This document shows positions 1 to 10,642 of a DNA stretch of 64,000 nucleotides, one piece after another. How positions within the stretch are numbered: position 1 is the stretch's first letter; the number at the start of each line of letters is the position of its first letter. The stretch is from Thermus oshimai DSM 12092 (GTDB lineage Bacteria; Deinococcota; Deinococci; Deinococcales; Thermaceae), in contig NZ_KB890614.1 in the NCBI RefSeq assembly GCF_000373145.1, forward strand, positions 271,282 to 335,281, read 5' to 3'. The notes under the pieces are model-generated. The model searched no databases, was not told the origin of the DNA, and saw only the letters and a program-made list of their open reading frames with translations. The position numbers and the translations under genes are program-made.

Positions 1-1
1 C

Positions 2-295
2 GACTACCGCCCGCCCCTCCCGCCCCGGATCCAGGTCCTGGGAAGCGAGGCTTTAGGGAACCTGCGCTACGCGGTCTGGGCCTTCCGGGAGGCGGGGGAG
101 ATCTCGGACCACGACCTGCGCATCGGCCTGGAGATCGCCTACGTCCTCTCCGGCGGGGAGGGTCCCAGGCGGGAGGTGTCCGAGTGGGACCTTTTGGACC
201 TGGAGCGGGAGGCCTTCTTGAAGCTCCTGGGCACCCGCAAGACCCAGGAGCGCATCGCCTACACCCTTAAGACGGGCAAGCCCCTTAGGAACTAG
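2..295 (+). CDS. fadN: 3-hydroxyacyl-CoA dehydrogenase / enoyl-CoA hydratase, C-terminal end (5' end outside window)
   Basis: This is the last 97 codons of a gene that starts before the window. The reading frame is open from base 2 to the TAG at 293-295. The end of the protein, with the segment [19 protein letters not shown] followed by a TGKPLRN terminus, is typical of FadN-type fused 3-hydroxyacyl-CoA dehydrogenase/enoyl-CoA hydratases, which catalyse the middle two steps of fatty-acid beta-oxidation. The gene is followed after 10 bases by the thiolase and then an acyl-CoA dehydrogenase, as in a fadN-fadA-fadE operon. That order supports the call. The catalytic domains are not visible here, so the assignment rests on the C-terminal motif and the neighbours. 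Confidence 0.82.
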   Translation, partial: DYRPPLPPRIQVLGSEALGNLRYAVWAFREAGEISDHDLRIGLEIAYVLSGGEGPRREVSEWDLLDLEREAFLKLLGTRKTQERIAYTLKTGKPLRN

Positions 296-305
296 AGGTG
301 GAGCC

Positions 306-1499
306 ATGCAGGAAGCCGTGATCGTCAGCGCAGTGCGGAGCCCCGTGGCCCGGGGCAAGAAGGACGGGGCCCTGGCCACCCTCCACCCGGTGGACCTCTC
401 GGCCCAGGTGATGCGGGCCGCGGTGGAGCGGGTGGGTTTGGACCCTAAAGAGCTGGAGGACGTCCTCTGGGGGTGCGCCATGCCCGAGGCGGCCCAGGGG
501 CTCAACATCGCCCGGCTGGCCCTCCTCCGCGCGGGCTTCCCCGTGGAGGTGGCGGGGGCCACCATCAACCGCTTCTGCTCCAGCGGCCTCCAGACCGTGG
601 CCATGGCCGCCCAGGCGGTGATGACCGGGATGGCGGAGGCCGTCTTGGCGGGCGGGGTGGAGATGATGAGCCAGGTGCCCATGTCCGGCTACCACACCCG
701 CCTCCACCCCGACCTCACCCCCACGGAGTGGAGCCCGGAGACCTACTCCACCTACATCGGCATGGGCTTCACCGCGGAAAGGGTGGCGGAGCGCTTCGGC
801 ATCAGCCGCGAGGACCAGGACCGGTGGGCCCTTAGGAGCCACCAACGGGCGGCCCAGGCCTGGGCGGAGGGGCGTTTTACCGAGGTGGTCCCTATCCGCG
901 TCCCCAAGGTGCGCTACCAGGGGACCAAGAAGGTGATGGAGGAGGTCCTCTTTGAGCGGGACGAGACCGTGCGCCCCGAGACCAGCCTCGAGGCCCTCTC
1001 CAAGCTCAAGCCCGCCTTCAAGAAGGGGGGCACGGTGACCGCGGGGAACGCCAGCCCCTACTCCGACGGGGCGGCGGCGGTTTTGGTCATGAGCCGGGCC
1101 AAGGCGGAGGCCCTGGGGCTTAAGCCCCTGGCCCGCTTTGTGAGCTTCGCCGTGGCCGGGGTGGAGCCCGACGTGATGGGCATCGGCCCGGTGAAGGCGG
1201 TGCCCAAGGCCCTGGCCCGGGCCGGGCTCACCCTGGACCAGATCGGCCTCATTGAGTTCAACGAGGCTTTCGCCGCCCAGGTCCTGGCGGTGATGCGCGC
1301 CCTGGGGATGCCCGAGGAGAAGACCAACGTGAACGGCGGGGCCATCGCCCTGGGCCACCCCTTGGGGGCCACGGGGGCCAAGCTCACCGCCCAGCTCATC
1401 GCCGAGCTCTCCCGCCGGGGCGGGGGCTACGGCCTGGTGACCATGTGCATCGGCGGCGGCATGGGGGCCGCGGGGGTCTTTGAGGTGTACCCGGCCTAG
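306..1499 (+). CDS. fadA: acetyl-CoA acyltransferase (thiolase)
   Basis: A 397-residue thiolase of the usual length. It cleaves 3-ketoacyl-CoA with CoA to give acetyl-CoA, the last step of beta-oxidation. The nucleophilic cysteine is C91 in NRFCSSGLQ. The catalytic His is H351 in the GHPLGATG motif, and the second catalytic cysteine is C381 in CIGGGMG. The NEAF motif of the family is also present. The ATG at 306 follows a purine-rich AGGTGGAG site. The gene lies 10 bases after fadN and 11 bases before an acyl-CoA dehydrogenase, all on the same strand, so the three are very probably one transcript. A biosynthetic acetoacetyl-CoA thiolase is the alternative, but the operon favours degradation. 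Confidence 0.93.
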   Translation: MQEAVIVSAVRSPVARGKKDGALATLHPVDLSAQVMRAAVERVGLDPKELEDVLWGCAMPEAAQGLNIARLALLRAGFPVEVAGATINRFCSSGLQTVAMAAQAVMTGMAEAVLAGGVEMMSQVPMSGYHTRLHPDLTPTEWSPETYSTYIGMGFTAERVAERFGISREDQDRWALRSHQRAAQAWAEGRFTEVVPIRVPKVRYQGTKKVMEEVLFERDETVRPETSLEALSKLKPAFKKGGTVTAGNASPYSDGAAAVLVMSRAKAEALGLKPLARFVSFAVAGVEPDVMGIGPVKAVPKALARAGLTLDQIGLIEFNEAFAAQVLAVMRALGMPEEKTNVNGGAIALGHPLGATGAKLTAQLIAELSRRGGGYGLVTMCIGGGMGAAGVFEVYPA

Positions 1500-1510
1500 G
1501 AGGGAGTGCC

Positions 1511-3244
1511 ATGACCGAGGAGAAGAAGCTTTGGAAGAAAGGCGGCGGCTGGCTTCTGGAGGCTCCCGAGGGGATCTACACCCCGGAGGACTTTGACGAG
1601 AGCGTCAAGGAGATCGCCCGCACCACCCGCACCTTCGTGGAGCGGGAGGTCCTCCCCCTTCTGGAGCGCATGGAGCACGGGGAGCTGGAGCTCAACGTCC
1701 CCCTCATGAAAAAGGCGGGGGAGCTCGGGCTTCTCGCCATTGACGTCCCCGAGGAGTACGGGGGGCTGGACCTGCCCAAGGTCATCTCCACCGTGGTGGC
1801 CGAGGAGCTTTCCGGGAGCGGGGGCTTTTCCGTCACCTACGGGGCCCACACCTCCATCGGCACCCTGCCCCTGGTCTACTTCGGCACGGAGGAGCAGAAG
1901 CGGAAGTACCTCCCCAAGCTGGCCAGCGGGGAGTGGATCGCCGCCTACTGCCTCACCGAGCCCGGCTCCGGCTCCGACGCCCTGGCGGCCAAGACCCGGG
2001 CCACCTTGAGCGAGGACGGCCGCCACTACATCCTGAACGGGGTCAAGCAGTGGATCTCCAACGCGGGCTTCGCCCAGCTCTTCACCGTCTTCGCCAAGGT
2101 GGACGGGGAGCACTTCACCGCCTTCTTGGTGGAGCGGGACACCCCCGGGCTTTCCTTCGGCCCCGAGGAGAAGAAGATGGGCATCAAGGCCTCCTCCACC
2201 CGCCAGGTGATCCTGGAGGACGTGAAGGTCCCGGTGGAGAACGTCCTGGGGGAGATCGGCAAGGGGCACAAGATCGCCTTCAACGTCCTCAACGTGGGCC
2301 GGTACAAGCTGGGGGCGGGGGCCGTGGGCGGGTCCAAGCGGGCTTTGGAGCTCTCCGCCGCCTACGCCAAGGCCCGGCAGCAGTTCGGGCGGCCCATCGG
2401 GCGGTTCGGTCTCATCCAGGAGAAGCTGGGGGAGATGGCCAGCCGCATCTACGCCGCGGAGAGCGCGGTCTACCGCACCGTGGGCCTCATTGACGAGGCC
2501 CTTTTGGGGAAGAAGGGCGCGGAAGCGGTAATGGCGGGCATTGAGGAGTACGCGGTGGAGGCCTCCATCATCAAGGTCCTGGGCTCGGAGGTCCTGGACT
2601 ACGTGGTGGACGAGGGGGTGCAGATCCACGGGGGCTACGGCTACTCCCAGGAGTACCCCATTGAGCGGGCCTACCGCGACGCCCGCATCAACCGCATCTT
2701 TGAGGGGACCAACGAGATCAACCGCCTCCTCATCCCGGGCATGCTCATCCGGCGGGCCCTGAAGGGCCAGCTTCCCCTCGTGCAGGCGGCCACGCGCCTG
2801 CAGAAGGAGATCCTGGAGCCCAGCTTTGAGGAGCCCGAGGACCGGGAGGCGGCCTACATCGCCGGGCTTAAGAAGCTGGCCCTCATGGTGGCGGGCCTGG
2901 CCCTGCAGAAGTACGGCCAGGGGGTGGAGGAGGAGCAGGAGGTCCTGGCGGCGGTGGCGGACATCCTCATCGATGCCTACGCCGCGGAAAGCGCCCTCCT
3001 CCGGGCCCGCAGGCTTCAGGGCGTGGCCCAGGACATGGCCCAGATCTACCTCCTCCAGGCCGTGGACCGGGCCCAGGCCCGGGCCCTTTCCGTCCTGCCC
3101 CGCCTGGTGGAGGGGGACGAGGCCCGGGTGGTCTACTCCGCCGCCCGCCGCTTCACCAAGCGGGACTACGTGGACCTGGTGGCCCTGAGGCGGCGGGTGG
3201 CCGAGGCGGTCCTCGAGGCCGAGGGCTACCCCATCCCCCGCTAA
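1511..3244 (+). CDS. acyl-CoA dehydrogenase, long (VLCAD/FadE-like) form
   Basis: A 577-residue FAD-dependent acyl-CoA dehydrogenase that makes the trans-2-enoyl-CoA in the first oxidation of fatty-acid degradation and passes electrons to ETF. The core (about residues 30-420) has the family signatures: YCLTEPGSGSD near the substrate and flavin site, QIHGGYGYSQEYPIER, and IFEGTNEINR, which holds the likely catalytic glutamate. About 150 further residues at the C-terminus are as in the VLCAD/FadE-like long forms, whereas the short dehydrogenase at 21.5-22.7 kb has 381 residues. An AGGAGGG site lies just before the ATG. It is the last gene of the fadN-fadA operon and is followed by a hairpin terminator. 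The exact chain-length preference cannot be read from sequence. Confidence 0.93.
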   Translation: MTEEKKLWKKGGGWLLEAPEGIYTPEDFDESVKEIARTTRTFVEREVLPLLERMEHGELELNVPLMKKAGELGLLAIDVPEEYGGLDLPKVISTVVAEELSGSGGFSVTYGAHTSIGTLPLVYFGTEEQKRKYLPKLASGEWIAAYCLTEPGSGSDALAAKTRATLSEDGRHYILNGVKQWISNAGFAQLFTVFAKVDGEHFTAFLVERDTPGLSFGPEEKKMGIKASSTRQVILEDVKVPVENVLGEIGKGHKIAFNVLNVGRYKLGAGAVGGSKRALELSAAYAKARQQFGRPIGRFGLIQEKLGEMASRIYAAESAVYRTVGLIDEALLGKKGAEAVMAGIEEYAVEASIIKVLGSEVLDYVVDEGVQIHGGYGYSQEYPIERAYRDARINRIFEGTNEINRLLIPGMLIRRALKGQLPLVQAATRLQKEILEPSFEEPEDREAAYIAGLKKLALMVAGLALQKYGQGVEEEQEVLAAVADILIDAYAAESALLRARRLQGVAQDMAQIYLLQAVDRAQARALSVLPRLVEGDEARVVYSAARRFTKRDYVDLVALRRRVAEAVLEAEGYPIPR

Positions 3245-3259
3245 GCCCTAAGCGCCTTT

Positions 3260-3287
3260 CCCCCCGCAAAGGACCCTTTGCGGGGGG
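3260..3287. terminator. hairpin terminator between convergent acyl-CoA dehydrogenase and cysS
   Basis: A perfect 12-bp stem (CCCCCCGCAAAG at 3260-3271 with its complement at 3276-3287) and a 4-base loop lie in the 46 bases between two convergent genes. On the + strand it is followed by CCTTTATT. It can serve both strands; the cysS stop codon is 4 bases beyond it. Confidence 0.8.
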
Positions 3288-3290
3288 CCT

Positions 3291-4730
3291 TTATTCCAGC
3301 CGCCACTTGGGGCCCTCCTTGGTGTCCTCCACGATGACCCCAAGGGCCTTAAGCCTTTCCCTGATCAGGTCCGCCTTGGCGAAGTCCCGGGCCCGCCGGG
3401 CCTCCTCCCTGAGCTCCAGGAGGAGGGCCATGAGGCCTTGGAGGAGGGGCCCGGAAACCTTTTCCTCCAGGACCCGTTCCGGGAAGAGGCCGAGGATGCC
3501 TTCCCCTAGGGTGTGGAAGACCCTTTCTGCCCGCTCCAGGCTCTCCCTTCCCGCCTCGGGAAGGAGGCGGTTTAGCTCCGGAAGGAAGGTGAAGAAGGCG
3601 GCCAGGGCCTCGGGGGTGGAGAGGTCGTCCTCTATGGCCTCCAGGAAGGCCTTCTCCAGGGCGTCCAGGGCCCTTTCCAGCTCCGGGGTGGTGCCGGAAG
3701 GGGCCTGGGCCTTCCTGGCCCGCACCTCCCGGTAGGCCTGGAGGAGGCGGGCGTAGCCCCGTTCGGCGGCCTCGAGGCCCTGGAAGGTAAAGTCCATGGG
3801 GCTCCGGTAGTGGGTCTGGAGGAGGTAGAAGCGGAGGGCCATGGGCTCGTGGGCCTTTAGGAGGTCGTGGAGGAGGACGAGATTCCCCGTGCTCTTGGCC
3901 ATCTTTTCCCCTTCCAGGAGCACGTGGTTGTGGTGCATCCAGTGCCGGGCGAAGCGGTAGCCCGCGGCCTCCGCCTGGGCGATCTCGCACTCGTGGTGGG
4001 GGAACTGGAGGTCTATGCCCCCCGCGTGCAGGTCAAACCCCTCCCCCAGGTACTTCAGGCTCATGGCCGTGCACTCAATGTGCCAGCCGGGGTACCCCTC
4101 CCCCCAGGGGCTTTTCCAGCGCATGAGGTGGCCCGGCTCCGCCGCCTTCCAGAGGGCGAAGTCCAGGGGGTCTTCCTTCTCCTCCCGCACCTCCACCCGG
4201 GCCCCCGCGCGGAGCTCCTCCAGCCTTTTCCCCGAAAGCTTCCCGTACTCGGGGAAGGCCCGCACCCGGAAGTACACGCTTCCCCCCCGCACGTAGGCGA
4301 AGCCCCGCTCCAGAAGGCGCTGGGTGAGTTCCAGCTGCTCGGGGATGTGCCCCGAGGCCCTAGGGGCGATGGAGGGCCTCAGGACGTTTAGGGTCTGCAT
4401 GGCGTCAAAGTAGCTCCAGGTGTACTTCTCGGCCACCTCCATGGGCTCGAGCTGCTCCAGCTTGGCCCGCTTTTGGATCTTGTCCTCCCCCTGGTCGGCG
4501 TCGTCCGTGAGGTGGCCCACGTCGGTGATGTTGGAAACGAAGCGCACCCTGTACCCCTGGTGGAGGAAGTAGCGCCTCAGCACGTCGTAGACGATGGGCC
4601 CCCGGGCGTGGCCCAGGTGGGGGTCGGCGTAGACCGTGGGTCCGCACACGTAGATGCCCACGTGCCCCTTCACCGCGGGCTCAAAGGGGACCTTCTTCCG
4701 CTGGAGGGTGTCGTAGAGGACAAGGCCCAT
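3291..4730 (-). CDS. cysS: cysteinyl-tRNA synthetase
   Basis: A 479-residue class I aminoacyl-tRNA synthetase that charges tRNA-Cys. The zinc/substrate cysteine C29 lies in the IYVCGPTVY motif, the HIGH box appears as HLGH (residues 38-41), and the KMSKS loop appears as KMAKS. The WHIECTAMS and [10 protein letters not shown] segments are typical of CysRS. The frame is open further upstream, but homologues start at the MGLVLYDTL segment. A perfect TATAAT lies 6 bases before this ATG (4742-4737, - strand), predicting a leaderless transcript and fixing the start. It is divergent from hslO, with 37 bases between the two start codons. Confidence 0.96.
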   Translation of the reverse strand: MGLVLYDTLQRKKVPFEPAVKGHVGIYVCGPTVYADPHLGHARGPIVYDVLRRYFLHQGYRVRFVSNITDVGHLTDDADQGEDKIQKRAKLEQLEPMEVAEKYTWSYFDAMQTLNVLRPSIAPRASGHIPEQLELTQRLLERGFAYVRGGSVYFRVRAFPEYGKLSGKRLEELRAGARVEVREEKEDPLDFALWKAAEPGHLMRWKSPWGEGYPGWHIECTAMSLKYLGEGFDLHAGGIDLQFPHHECEIAQAEAAGYRFARHWMHHNHVLLEGEKMAKSTGNLVLLHDLLKAHEPMALRFYLLQTHYRSPMDFTFQGLEAAERGYARLLQAYREVRARKAQAPSGTTPELERALDALEKAFLEAIEDDLSTPEALAAFFTFLPELNRLLPEAGRESLERAERVFHTLGEGILGLFPERVLEEKVSGPLLQGLMALLLELREEARRARDFAKADLIRERLKALGVIVEDTKEGPKWRLE

Positions 4731-4736
4731 AGGGCG

Positions 4737-4759
4737 ATTATAGGGGTTCGTGCCATAAT
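4737..4759. promoter_or_regulatory. divergent leaderless promoters for cysS (-) and hslO (+)
   Basis: On the - strand TATAAT (4742-4737) lies 6 bases before the cysS ATG. On the + strand CATAAT (4754-4759) lies 8 bases before the hslO ATG at 4768. Neither gene has room for a Shine-Dalgarno site after the predicted transcription start. No strong -35 hexamer is obvious on either strand. Confidence 0.65.
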
Positions 4760-4767
4760 GGCGGGGT

Positions 4768-5793
4768 ATGGGACGGATCCTTCGGGCCCTGGCGGGGGAG
4801 GGGAACCTCCGGGTGGTGGCCGCGGACACGGGGGACGTGGTGGAGGAGGCCCGCCTCCGCCACGGCCTTTCCCCCACGGCCACCGCCGCCTTGGGCCGGG
4901 CCATGACCGGGGCGCTCCTCCTGGCCCAGCTCCTTCTCAAGACCCCCAAGGAGCGCCTCACCCTGCGCCTCGAGGGAGATGGCCCCTTAGGGGGCGTGGT
5001 GGTCGAGGCGGACCCCATGGGGGGGGTGAGGGGGTATGTGAAGAACCCCAAGGCGGAGGTCCCCTTGCGGGAGGACGGCAAGCTCAACGTGGGGGCCGCG
5101 GTGGGGCGGGGCTTTTTAAGGGTGGACCGGGCCCTGCCCAACGGGGAGATCTACACCAGCACCGTGCCCCTGGTCTCGGGGGAGATCGCCGAGGACCTGG
5201 CCCACTACCTCTGGCAGTCGGAGCAGATCCCCTCCGCCCTCCTCCTGGGGGTGCGGGTGAAGGGGGAAGGGGAGGTGGAGGCCGCGGGGGGCATCGCCGT
5301 CCAGGTCCTCCCCGGGGCCTCGGAGGAGGTCCTGGGCCGCCTCGAGGCCAACCTAAAGGACTTCGGCCCCCTCACGGAGCGCCTCCGCAAGGAGGGCCTG
5401 GAGGGGGCGTTGGCGGCCCTTTTCCAGGGCCTGGGCCTGGAGCGCACGGACCTCCGCGCCCTGGGCTATGCGGAAAACGAGATCCCCGCCCGCTTCCGCT
5501 GCCGCTGCAACCGGGAGAAGGCCCTGGAGGCCCTGGTCTTCTTCACCCCCGAGGAGCGGGAGGACATGATCGTAAAAGACGGCGGGGCGGAGGTGATCTG
5601 CCACTGGTGCGGGGCGGCCTACCGCTTCAGCCCCGAGGAGATCCGCTCCCTGGTGGCCGAGGTGCGCTGCCCGGACTGCGGGGCCCTGTGGCTCTACCCC
5701 AAGGCGGACGGCACCCTGTTCCGCATAGAGGGGGACACCTGCCGGTGCGGCCGGAGGGTGGAGCTGCCCGGGGAGAGGCGGGCGGAGGCGTAG
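4768..5793 (+). CDS. hslO: Hsp33 redox-regulated chaperone with an extra C-terminal cysteine module
   Basis: A 341-residue Hsp33 homologue. Hsp33 is a cytosolic holdase switched on when oxidation releases zinc from its C-terminal cysteine centre. The N-terminal chaperone domain (about 1-235) is complete. The canonical zinc centre is C245-x-C247 with C278-x2-C281. Most Hsp33 proteins end near residue 290, but this one continues about 50 residues and has four more cysteines, C301-x2-C304 and C325-x-C327, which mirror the first set in reverse order. The gene is probably leaderless, with CATAAT 8 bases before the ATG. Its stop codon is part of the -10 box of the next gene. Confidence 0.93.
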   Translation: MGRILRALAGEGNLRVVAADTGDVVEEARLRHGLSPTATAALGRAMTGALLLAQLLLKTPKERLTLRLEGDGPLGGVVVEADPMGGVRGYVKNPKAEVPLREDGKLNVGAAVGRGFLRVDRALPNGEIYTSTVPLVSGEIAEDLAHYLWQSEQIPSALLLGVRVKGEGEVEAAGGIAVQVLPGASEEVLGRLEANLKDFGPLTERLRKEGLEGALAALFQGLGLERTDLRALGYAENEIPARFRCRCNREKALEALVFFTPEEREDMIVKDGGAEVICHWCGAAYRFSPEEIRSLVAEVRCPDCGALWLYPKADGTLFRIEGDTCRCGRRVELPGERRAEA

Positions 5794-5796
5794 ACT
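5791..5796 (+). promoter_or_regulatory. -10 box (TAGACT) of the usp gene, formed by the hslO stop codon
   Basis: TAGACT starts with the TAG stop codon of hslO and lies 6 bases before the usp ATG at 5803. That spacing predicts transcription starting at or next to the start codon. Confidence 0.6.
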
Positions 5797-5802
5797 AGGG
5801 GC

Positions 5803-6204
5803 ATGTTCAAGACCATCCTCCTGGCCTACGACGGCTCGGAGCACGCCAAGCGGGCGGCCCAGGTGGCCAAGGCGGAAGGGGAGGCCCATGGGGCCCGGCT
5901 CCTTGTGGTGCACGTCTACGAGCCCGTGCCCGACTACCTGGGGGAGCCCTTCTTTGAGGAGGCCCTGAAGCGGCGCCTGGAGCGGGCGGAGGCGGTGCTA
6001 AAGGAGGGGCTTGCCCTGGTGGGCCTTCCCCCGGAGAACGGCCTTCTTCTAGAAGGGGAGCCCGCGGGGGCCATCCTGGAGGCGGCGCACGGGGAGAAGG
6101 CCGACCTCATCGTCATGGGCACCCGGGGCCTTGGGGCTTTGGGGGGGCTTTTCCTGGGGAGCCAGAGCCAGAAGGTGGTGGCCCAGGCCCCCTGCCCGGT
6201 GCTC

Positions 6205-6216
<12 letters not shown>
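5803..6216 (+). CDS. universal stress protein (UspA family)
   Basis: A 137-residue single-domain UspA-fold protein. The N-terminus MFKTILLAYDGSEHA and the C-terminal segment GTRGLGALGGLFLGSQSQKV with CPVLLVR match the family. The Gx2Gx9G(S/T) pattern suggests the ATP-binding subclass. The role is stress survival, with no specific partner visible. It begins 10 bases after hslO and probably has its own leaderless promoter embedded in the hslO stop codon. The last 12 bases overlap the end of the convergent SDR gene. A second usp lies at 28.5 kb. Confidence 0.92.
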
Positions 6217-8639
<2,423 letters not shown>

Positions 8640-8650
<11 letters not shown>

Positions 8651-8963
8651 AGATTTCTTGAAGGTGTTCCTCTATGCGGGCACGCACGAAGGGGTTTTGT
8701 AAGCTCTGCGTTTCCAAGAGATCCACAGGAAGGCCCAAGAGCTCCTGGAGTTCCAACATTAGGTCCAGATAGTGGCTGGCATGCTCCTCGGGGGGCATGG
8801 GTAGGAACTCCACCAGGAGGTCCAGGTCGCTGGCCTCCTGGGCTTCTCCCCGGGCGTGGGAACCCACCAAGCAGAGCCTTTTGACCCTGTGGCGCTTTAG
8901 CAGTTCTTGCACCTCTGGGCCCCCTAGCTGGGATACGAGGTTTTCCCGTGCGTCCCTTGCCAA
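8640..8963 (-). CDS. mntA: MntA-type nucleotidyltransferase antitoxin
   Basis: A 107-residue minimal nucleotidyltransferase with the motif GSHARGEAQEASDLDLLVEF (GS-x10-DxD), which binds metal and nucleotide. In studied pairs MntA AMPylates a tyrosine in the R-x4-H-x-Y motif of HepT. I chose the TTG at 8963 because AAGGGGGG lies just upstream and homologues begin near ARDARENL. The frame is open to an ATG at 9041, which would add 26 residues unlike the family. The stop lies 8 bases inside hepT, typical of coupled translation. The antitoxin looks intact although its toxin carries a nonsense codon. Confidence 0.85.
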
Positions 8964-9113
8964 GGACTTCCCCCCTTGCTTCCAGTTTAAGCCCTCCCTA
9001 GAGGTGGCGTAGGGGTTGACTCCCAGAATACACAGTCCCAAGCTCTAGGCTTACCCACCCCTTCCGTAGGTAAAAGGTGCCCACCCTTTTCTGCCTTGAT
9101 CGGGGTTAGGAAA

Positions 9114-9144
9114 ATCCCCGGCCCTTTAGGTGGGGGCCGGGGAT
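9114..9144 (-). terminator. terminator downstream of aminopeptidase T
   Basis: An 11-bp perfect stem (ATCCCCGGCCC at 9114-9124 and its complement at 9134-9144) with a 9-base loop lies 40 bases past the ampT stop. On the - strand it is followed by TTTTCC. The rest of 8964-9184 shows nothing I can support beyond the mntA Shine-Dalgarno site. Confidence 0.7.
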
Positions 9145-9184
9145 AGACGGGCCCGAAGCCCTAAACGCCTTTGCCGTGGGACCT

Positions 9185-10411
9185 CTAGACCACCCACACC
9201 CCCTTGCGCATGAGGGGGACGCGGGTGCCGTCCTCGTAGAGCCCGTCCACGTCCACCTCCTCCGAGCCGATCATCCAGTCGATGTGGATGAGGCTCCGGT
9301 TGGCCCCCCGCTTGAGAAGCTCCTCCCCCGTGGGGTGGCCCTCGAGGTTCTCCGCGTAGGCTTGGCCGAAGGCCAGGTGGCTGGCGGCGTTCTCGTCAAA
9401 GAGGGTGTCAAAGAAGACCAGGCCCGTCTTGGCGATGGGGTTGTCCGCGGGGACCAGGGCCACCTCGCCCAGGCGCCTGGCCCCCTCGTCCGTCTCCAGG
9501 GCCTTGAGGAGGAGCTCCGCGTTCTTCTCCGCCCCCACCTCCACCGCCACCCCGTCTTGGAAGCGGGCCCAGATGCCCTCCACTAGCTCCCCCCCGAGGG
9601 CCAGGGGGCGGCTTGCGCGCACCACCCCTTCCACCCGCGCCCGGTGGGGGGCGGTGAAGACCTCCTCCGTGGGCAGGTTGGGGTTGCAGACCACCCCGTT
9701 CTGGGCCTCCGTGGCCCCGCCCTGCCAGAGGTGGCCCTCCGCCAGGCCCACGGTGAGGTCGGTGCCGGGGCCCCGGAAGTGGAGGGCGTGGAAGCGGCGC
9801 GCGTTCAGGTAGGCCACCTTCTCGTGGAGGCGGCGGTTGTGCTCCCGCCAGGCCGCCACGGGGTCCTCTTCCAGGACGCGGGTGGCCTGGAAGATGGCCC
9901 ACCAGAGCCTCTCCACCGCCTCCTTCTCGGGAAGCTCCGGGAACACGGCCCGCGCCCAGCCCGGGTGGGCGAAGGGGACGATGCTCCAGTTGGTGGCGAA
10001 CTCGGTGATGGCCTTGAGGGCGGGCTCGTAGGCCTGGGCCTGGGCCTTCTGCGCCCGGCCGATCCGCTCGGGGTCCAGGCCCGCAAGGGCCTTGGGGTCG
10101 TTCCCGGAGACCGCAAGCCTGGCCGCCCCCTCGCGGAAGGCCCGGCCCATGCCCTCGTAGAGCCAGGCTGGGGCCCGGTCCAGGTCCTCCGGGGCCACCC
10201 GGGAAAGCCGTTCCCGGGCCAGGACGTTGTCGCTGTAGAGCACGGTGAAGAGGCTTGCCCCCGCCTCGTAGGCCTTCTTGGCCAGAAGGCGCACGAAGTC
10301 CACCGCCTCGAGGGGGGCGGTGGCGATGACCTCCTGGTGGGGTTGTAGGTTAAGCCCCACCCGGATGCCCAGTTCCGCAAGCCGCTCTAGGTTCTCCTCA
10401 AAGGTGCGCAC
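9185..10411 (-). CDS. ampT: aminopeptidase T (M29 metallopeptidase)
   Basis: A 408-residue M29 family aminopeptidase, the same length as Thermus aminopeptidase T. Metal-ligand regions typical of M29 are visible: NLPTEEVFTAPHR, RRLGEVALVP, FFDTLFDENAASHLAFG and HIDWMIGS. It removes N-terminal residues from peptides in the cytoplasm with divalent metal ions. The open frame runs hundreds of codons further upstream, but that part is antisense to the oxidoreductase gene. Homologues start with M-x-T/A-F-x-E-x-L-x-RLAEL, matching the GTG at 10411. The start is 4 bases past the stop of a small membrane-protein gene, suggesting coupled translation. Confidence 0.93.
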   Translation of the reverse strand: MRTFEENLERLAELGIRVGLNLQPHQEVIATAPLEAVDFVRLLAKKAYEAGASLFTVLYSDNVLARERLSRVAPEDLDRAPAWLYEGMGRAFREGAARLAVSGNDPKALAGLDPERIGRAQKAQAQAYEPALKAITEFATNWSIVPFAHPGWARAVFPELPEKEAVERLWWAIFQATRVLEEDPVAAWREHNRRLHEKVAYLNARRFHALHFRGPGTDLTVGLAEGHLWQGGATEAQNGVVCNPNLPTEEVFTAPHRARVEGVVRASRPLALGGELVEGIWARFQDGVAVEVGAEKNAELLLKALETDEGARRLGEVALVPADNPIAKTGLVFFDTLFDENAASHLAFGQAYAENLEGHPTGEELLKRGANRSLIHIDWMIGSEEVDVDGLYEDGTRVPLMRKGVWVV

Positions 10412-10415
10412 GCCC

Positions 10416-10580
10416 TCAAGTCTTTTCCTTTCCCTCCCTGGCGTCAAGGGGGCAGGCGGCGGGGCGGGCGAAGAGGAGGACCAGGCCCGCAAGGAGGAGG
10501 AGGGGTGGGCGACCTTCGGGGAAGAGGAGGGCCAGGAGGAGAAGCCCCCCCACGAGGCCGTAGCGCAGATAAGGGCGCAT
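10416..10580 (-). CDS. small two-helix membrane protein upstream of ampT
   Basis: A 54-residue ORF with two hydrophobic segments (about residues 9-22 and 28-40) and a charged C-terminal tail, DAREGKEKT. I do not recognise the family. Three things support it as real: CATACT lies 6 bases before this ATG, as in many genes of this window; the stop lies 4 bases before the ampT GTG; and the hydrophobic pattern is coherent. An ATG six codons upstream exists but lies upstream of that -10 box. Function unknown. Confidence 0.55.
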   Translation of the reverse strand: MRPYLRYGLVGGLLLLALLFPEGRPPLLLLAGLVLLFARPAACPLDAREGKEKT

Positions 10581-10586
10581 GGCTCC

Positions 10587-10592
10587 AGTATG
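10587..10592 (-). promoter_or_regulatory. -10 box (CATACT) for the small membrane protein-ampT operon
   Basis: On the - strand CATACT spans 10592-10587, 6 bases before the ATG at 10580. It would give a leaderless mRNA covering both genes. Confidence 0.5.
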
Positions 10593-10642
10593 GGACATTT
10601 CTCCCCCAAGGGAAAGGTGTAGGGTAGGGAAGAGGTGACACC

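Noticed and set aside
8964..9041. Longer MntA starting at the ATG at 9041
   Set aside because: The extra 26 residues do not resemble the family, and AAGGGGGG sits correctly before the TTG at 8963.
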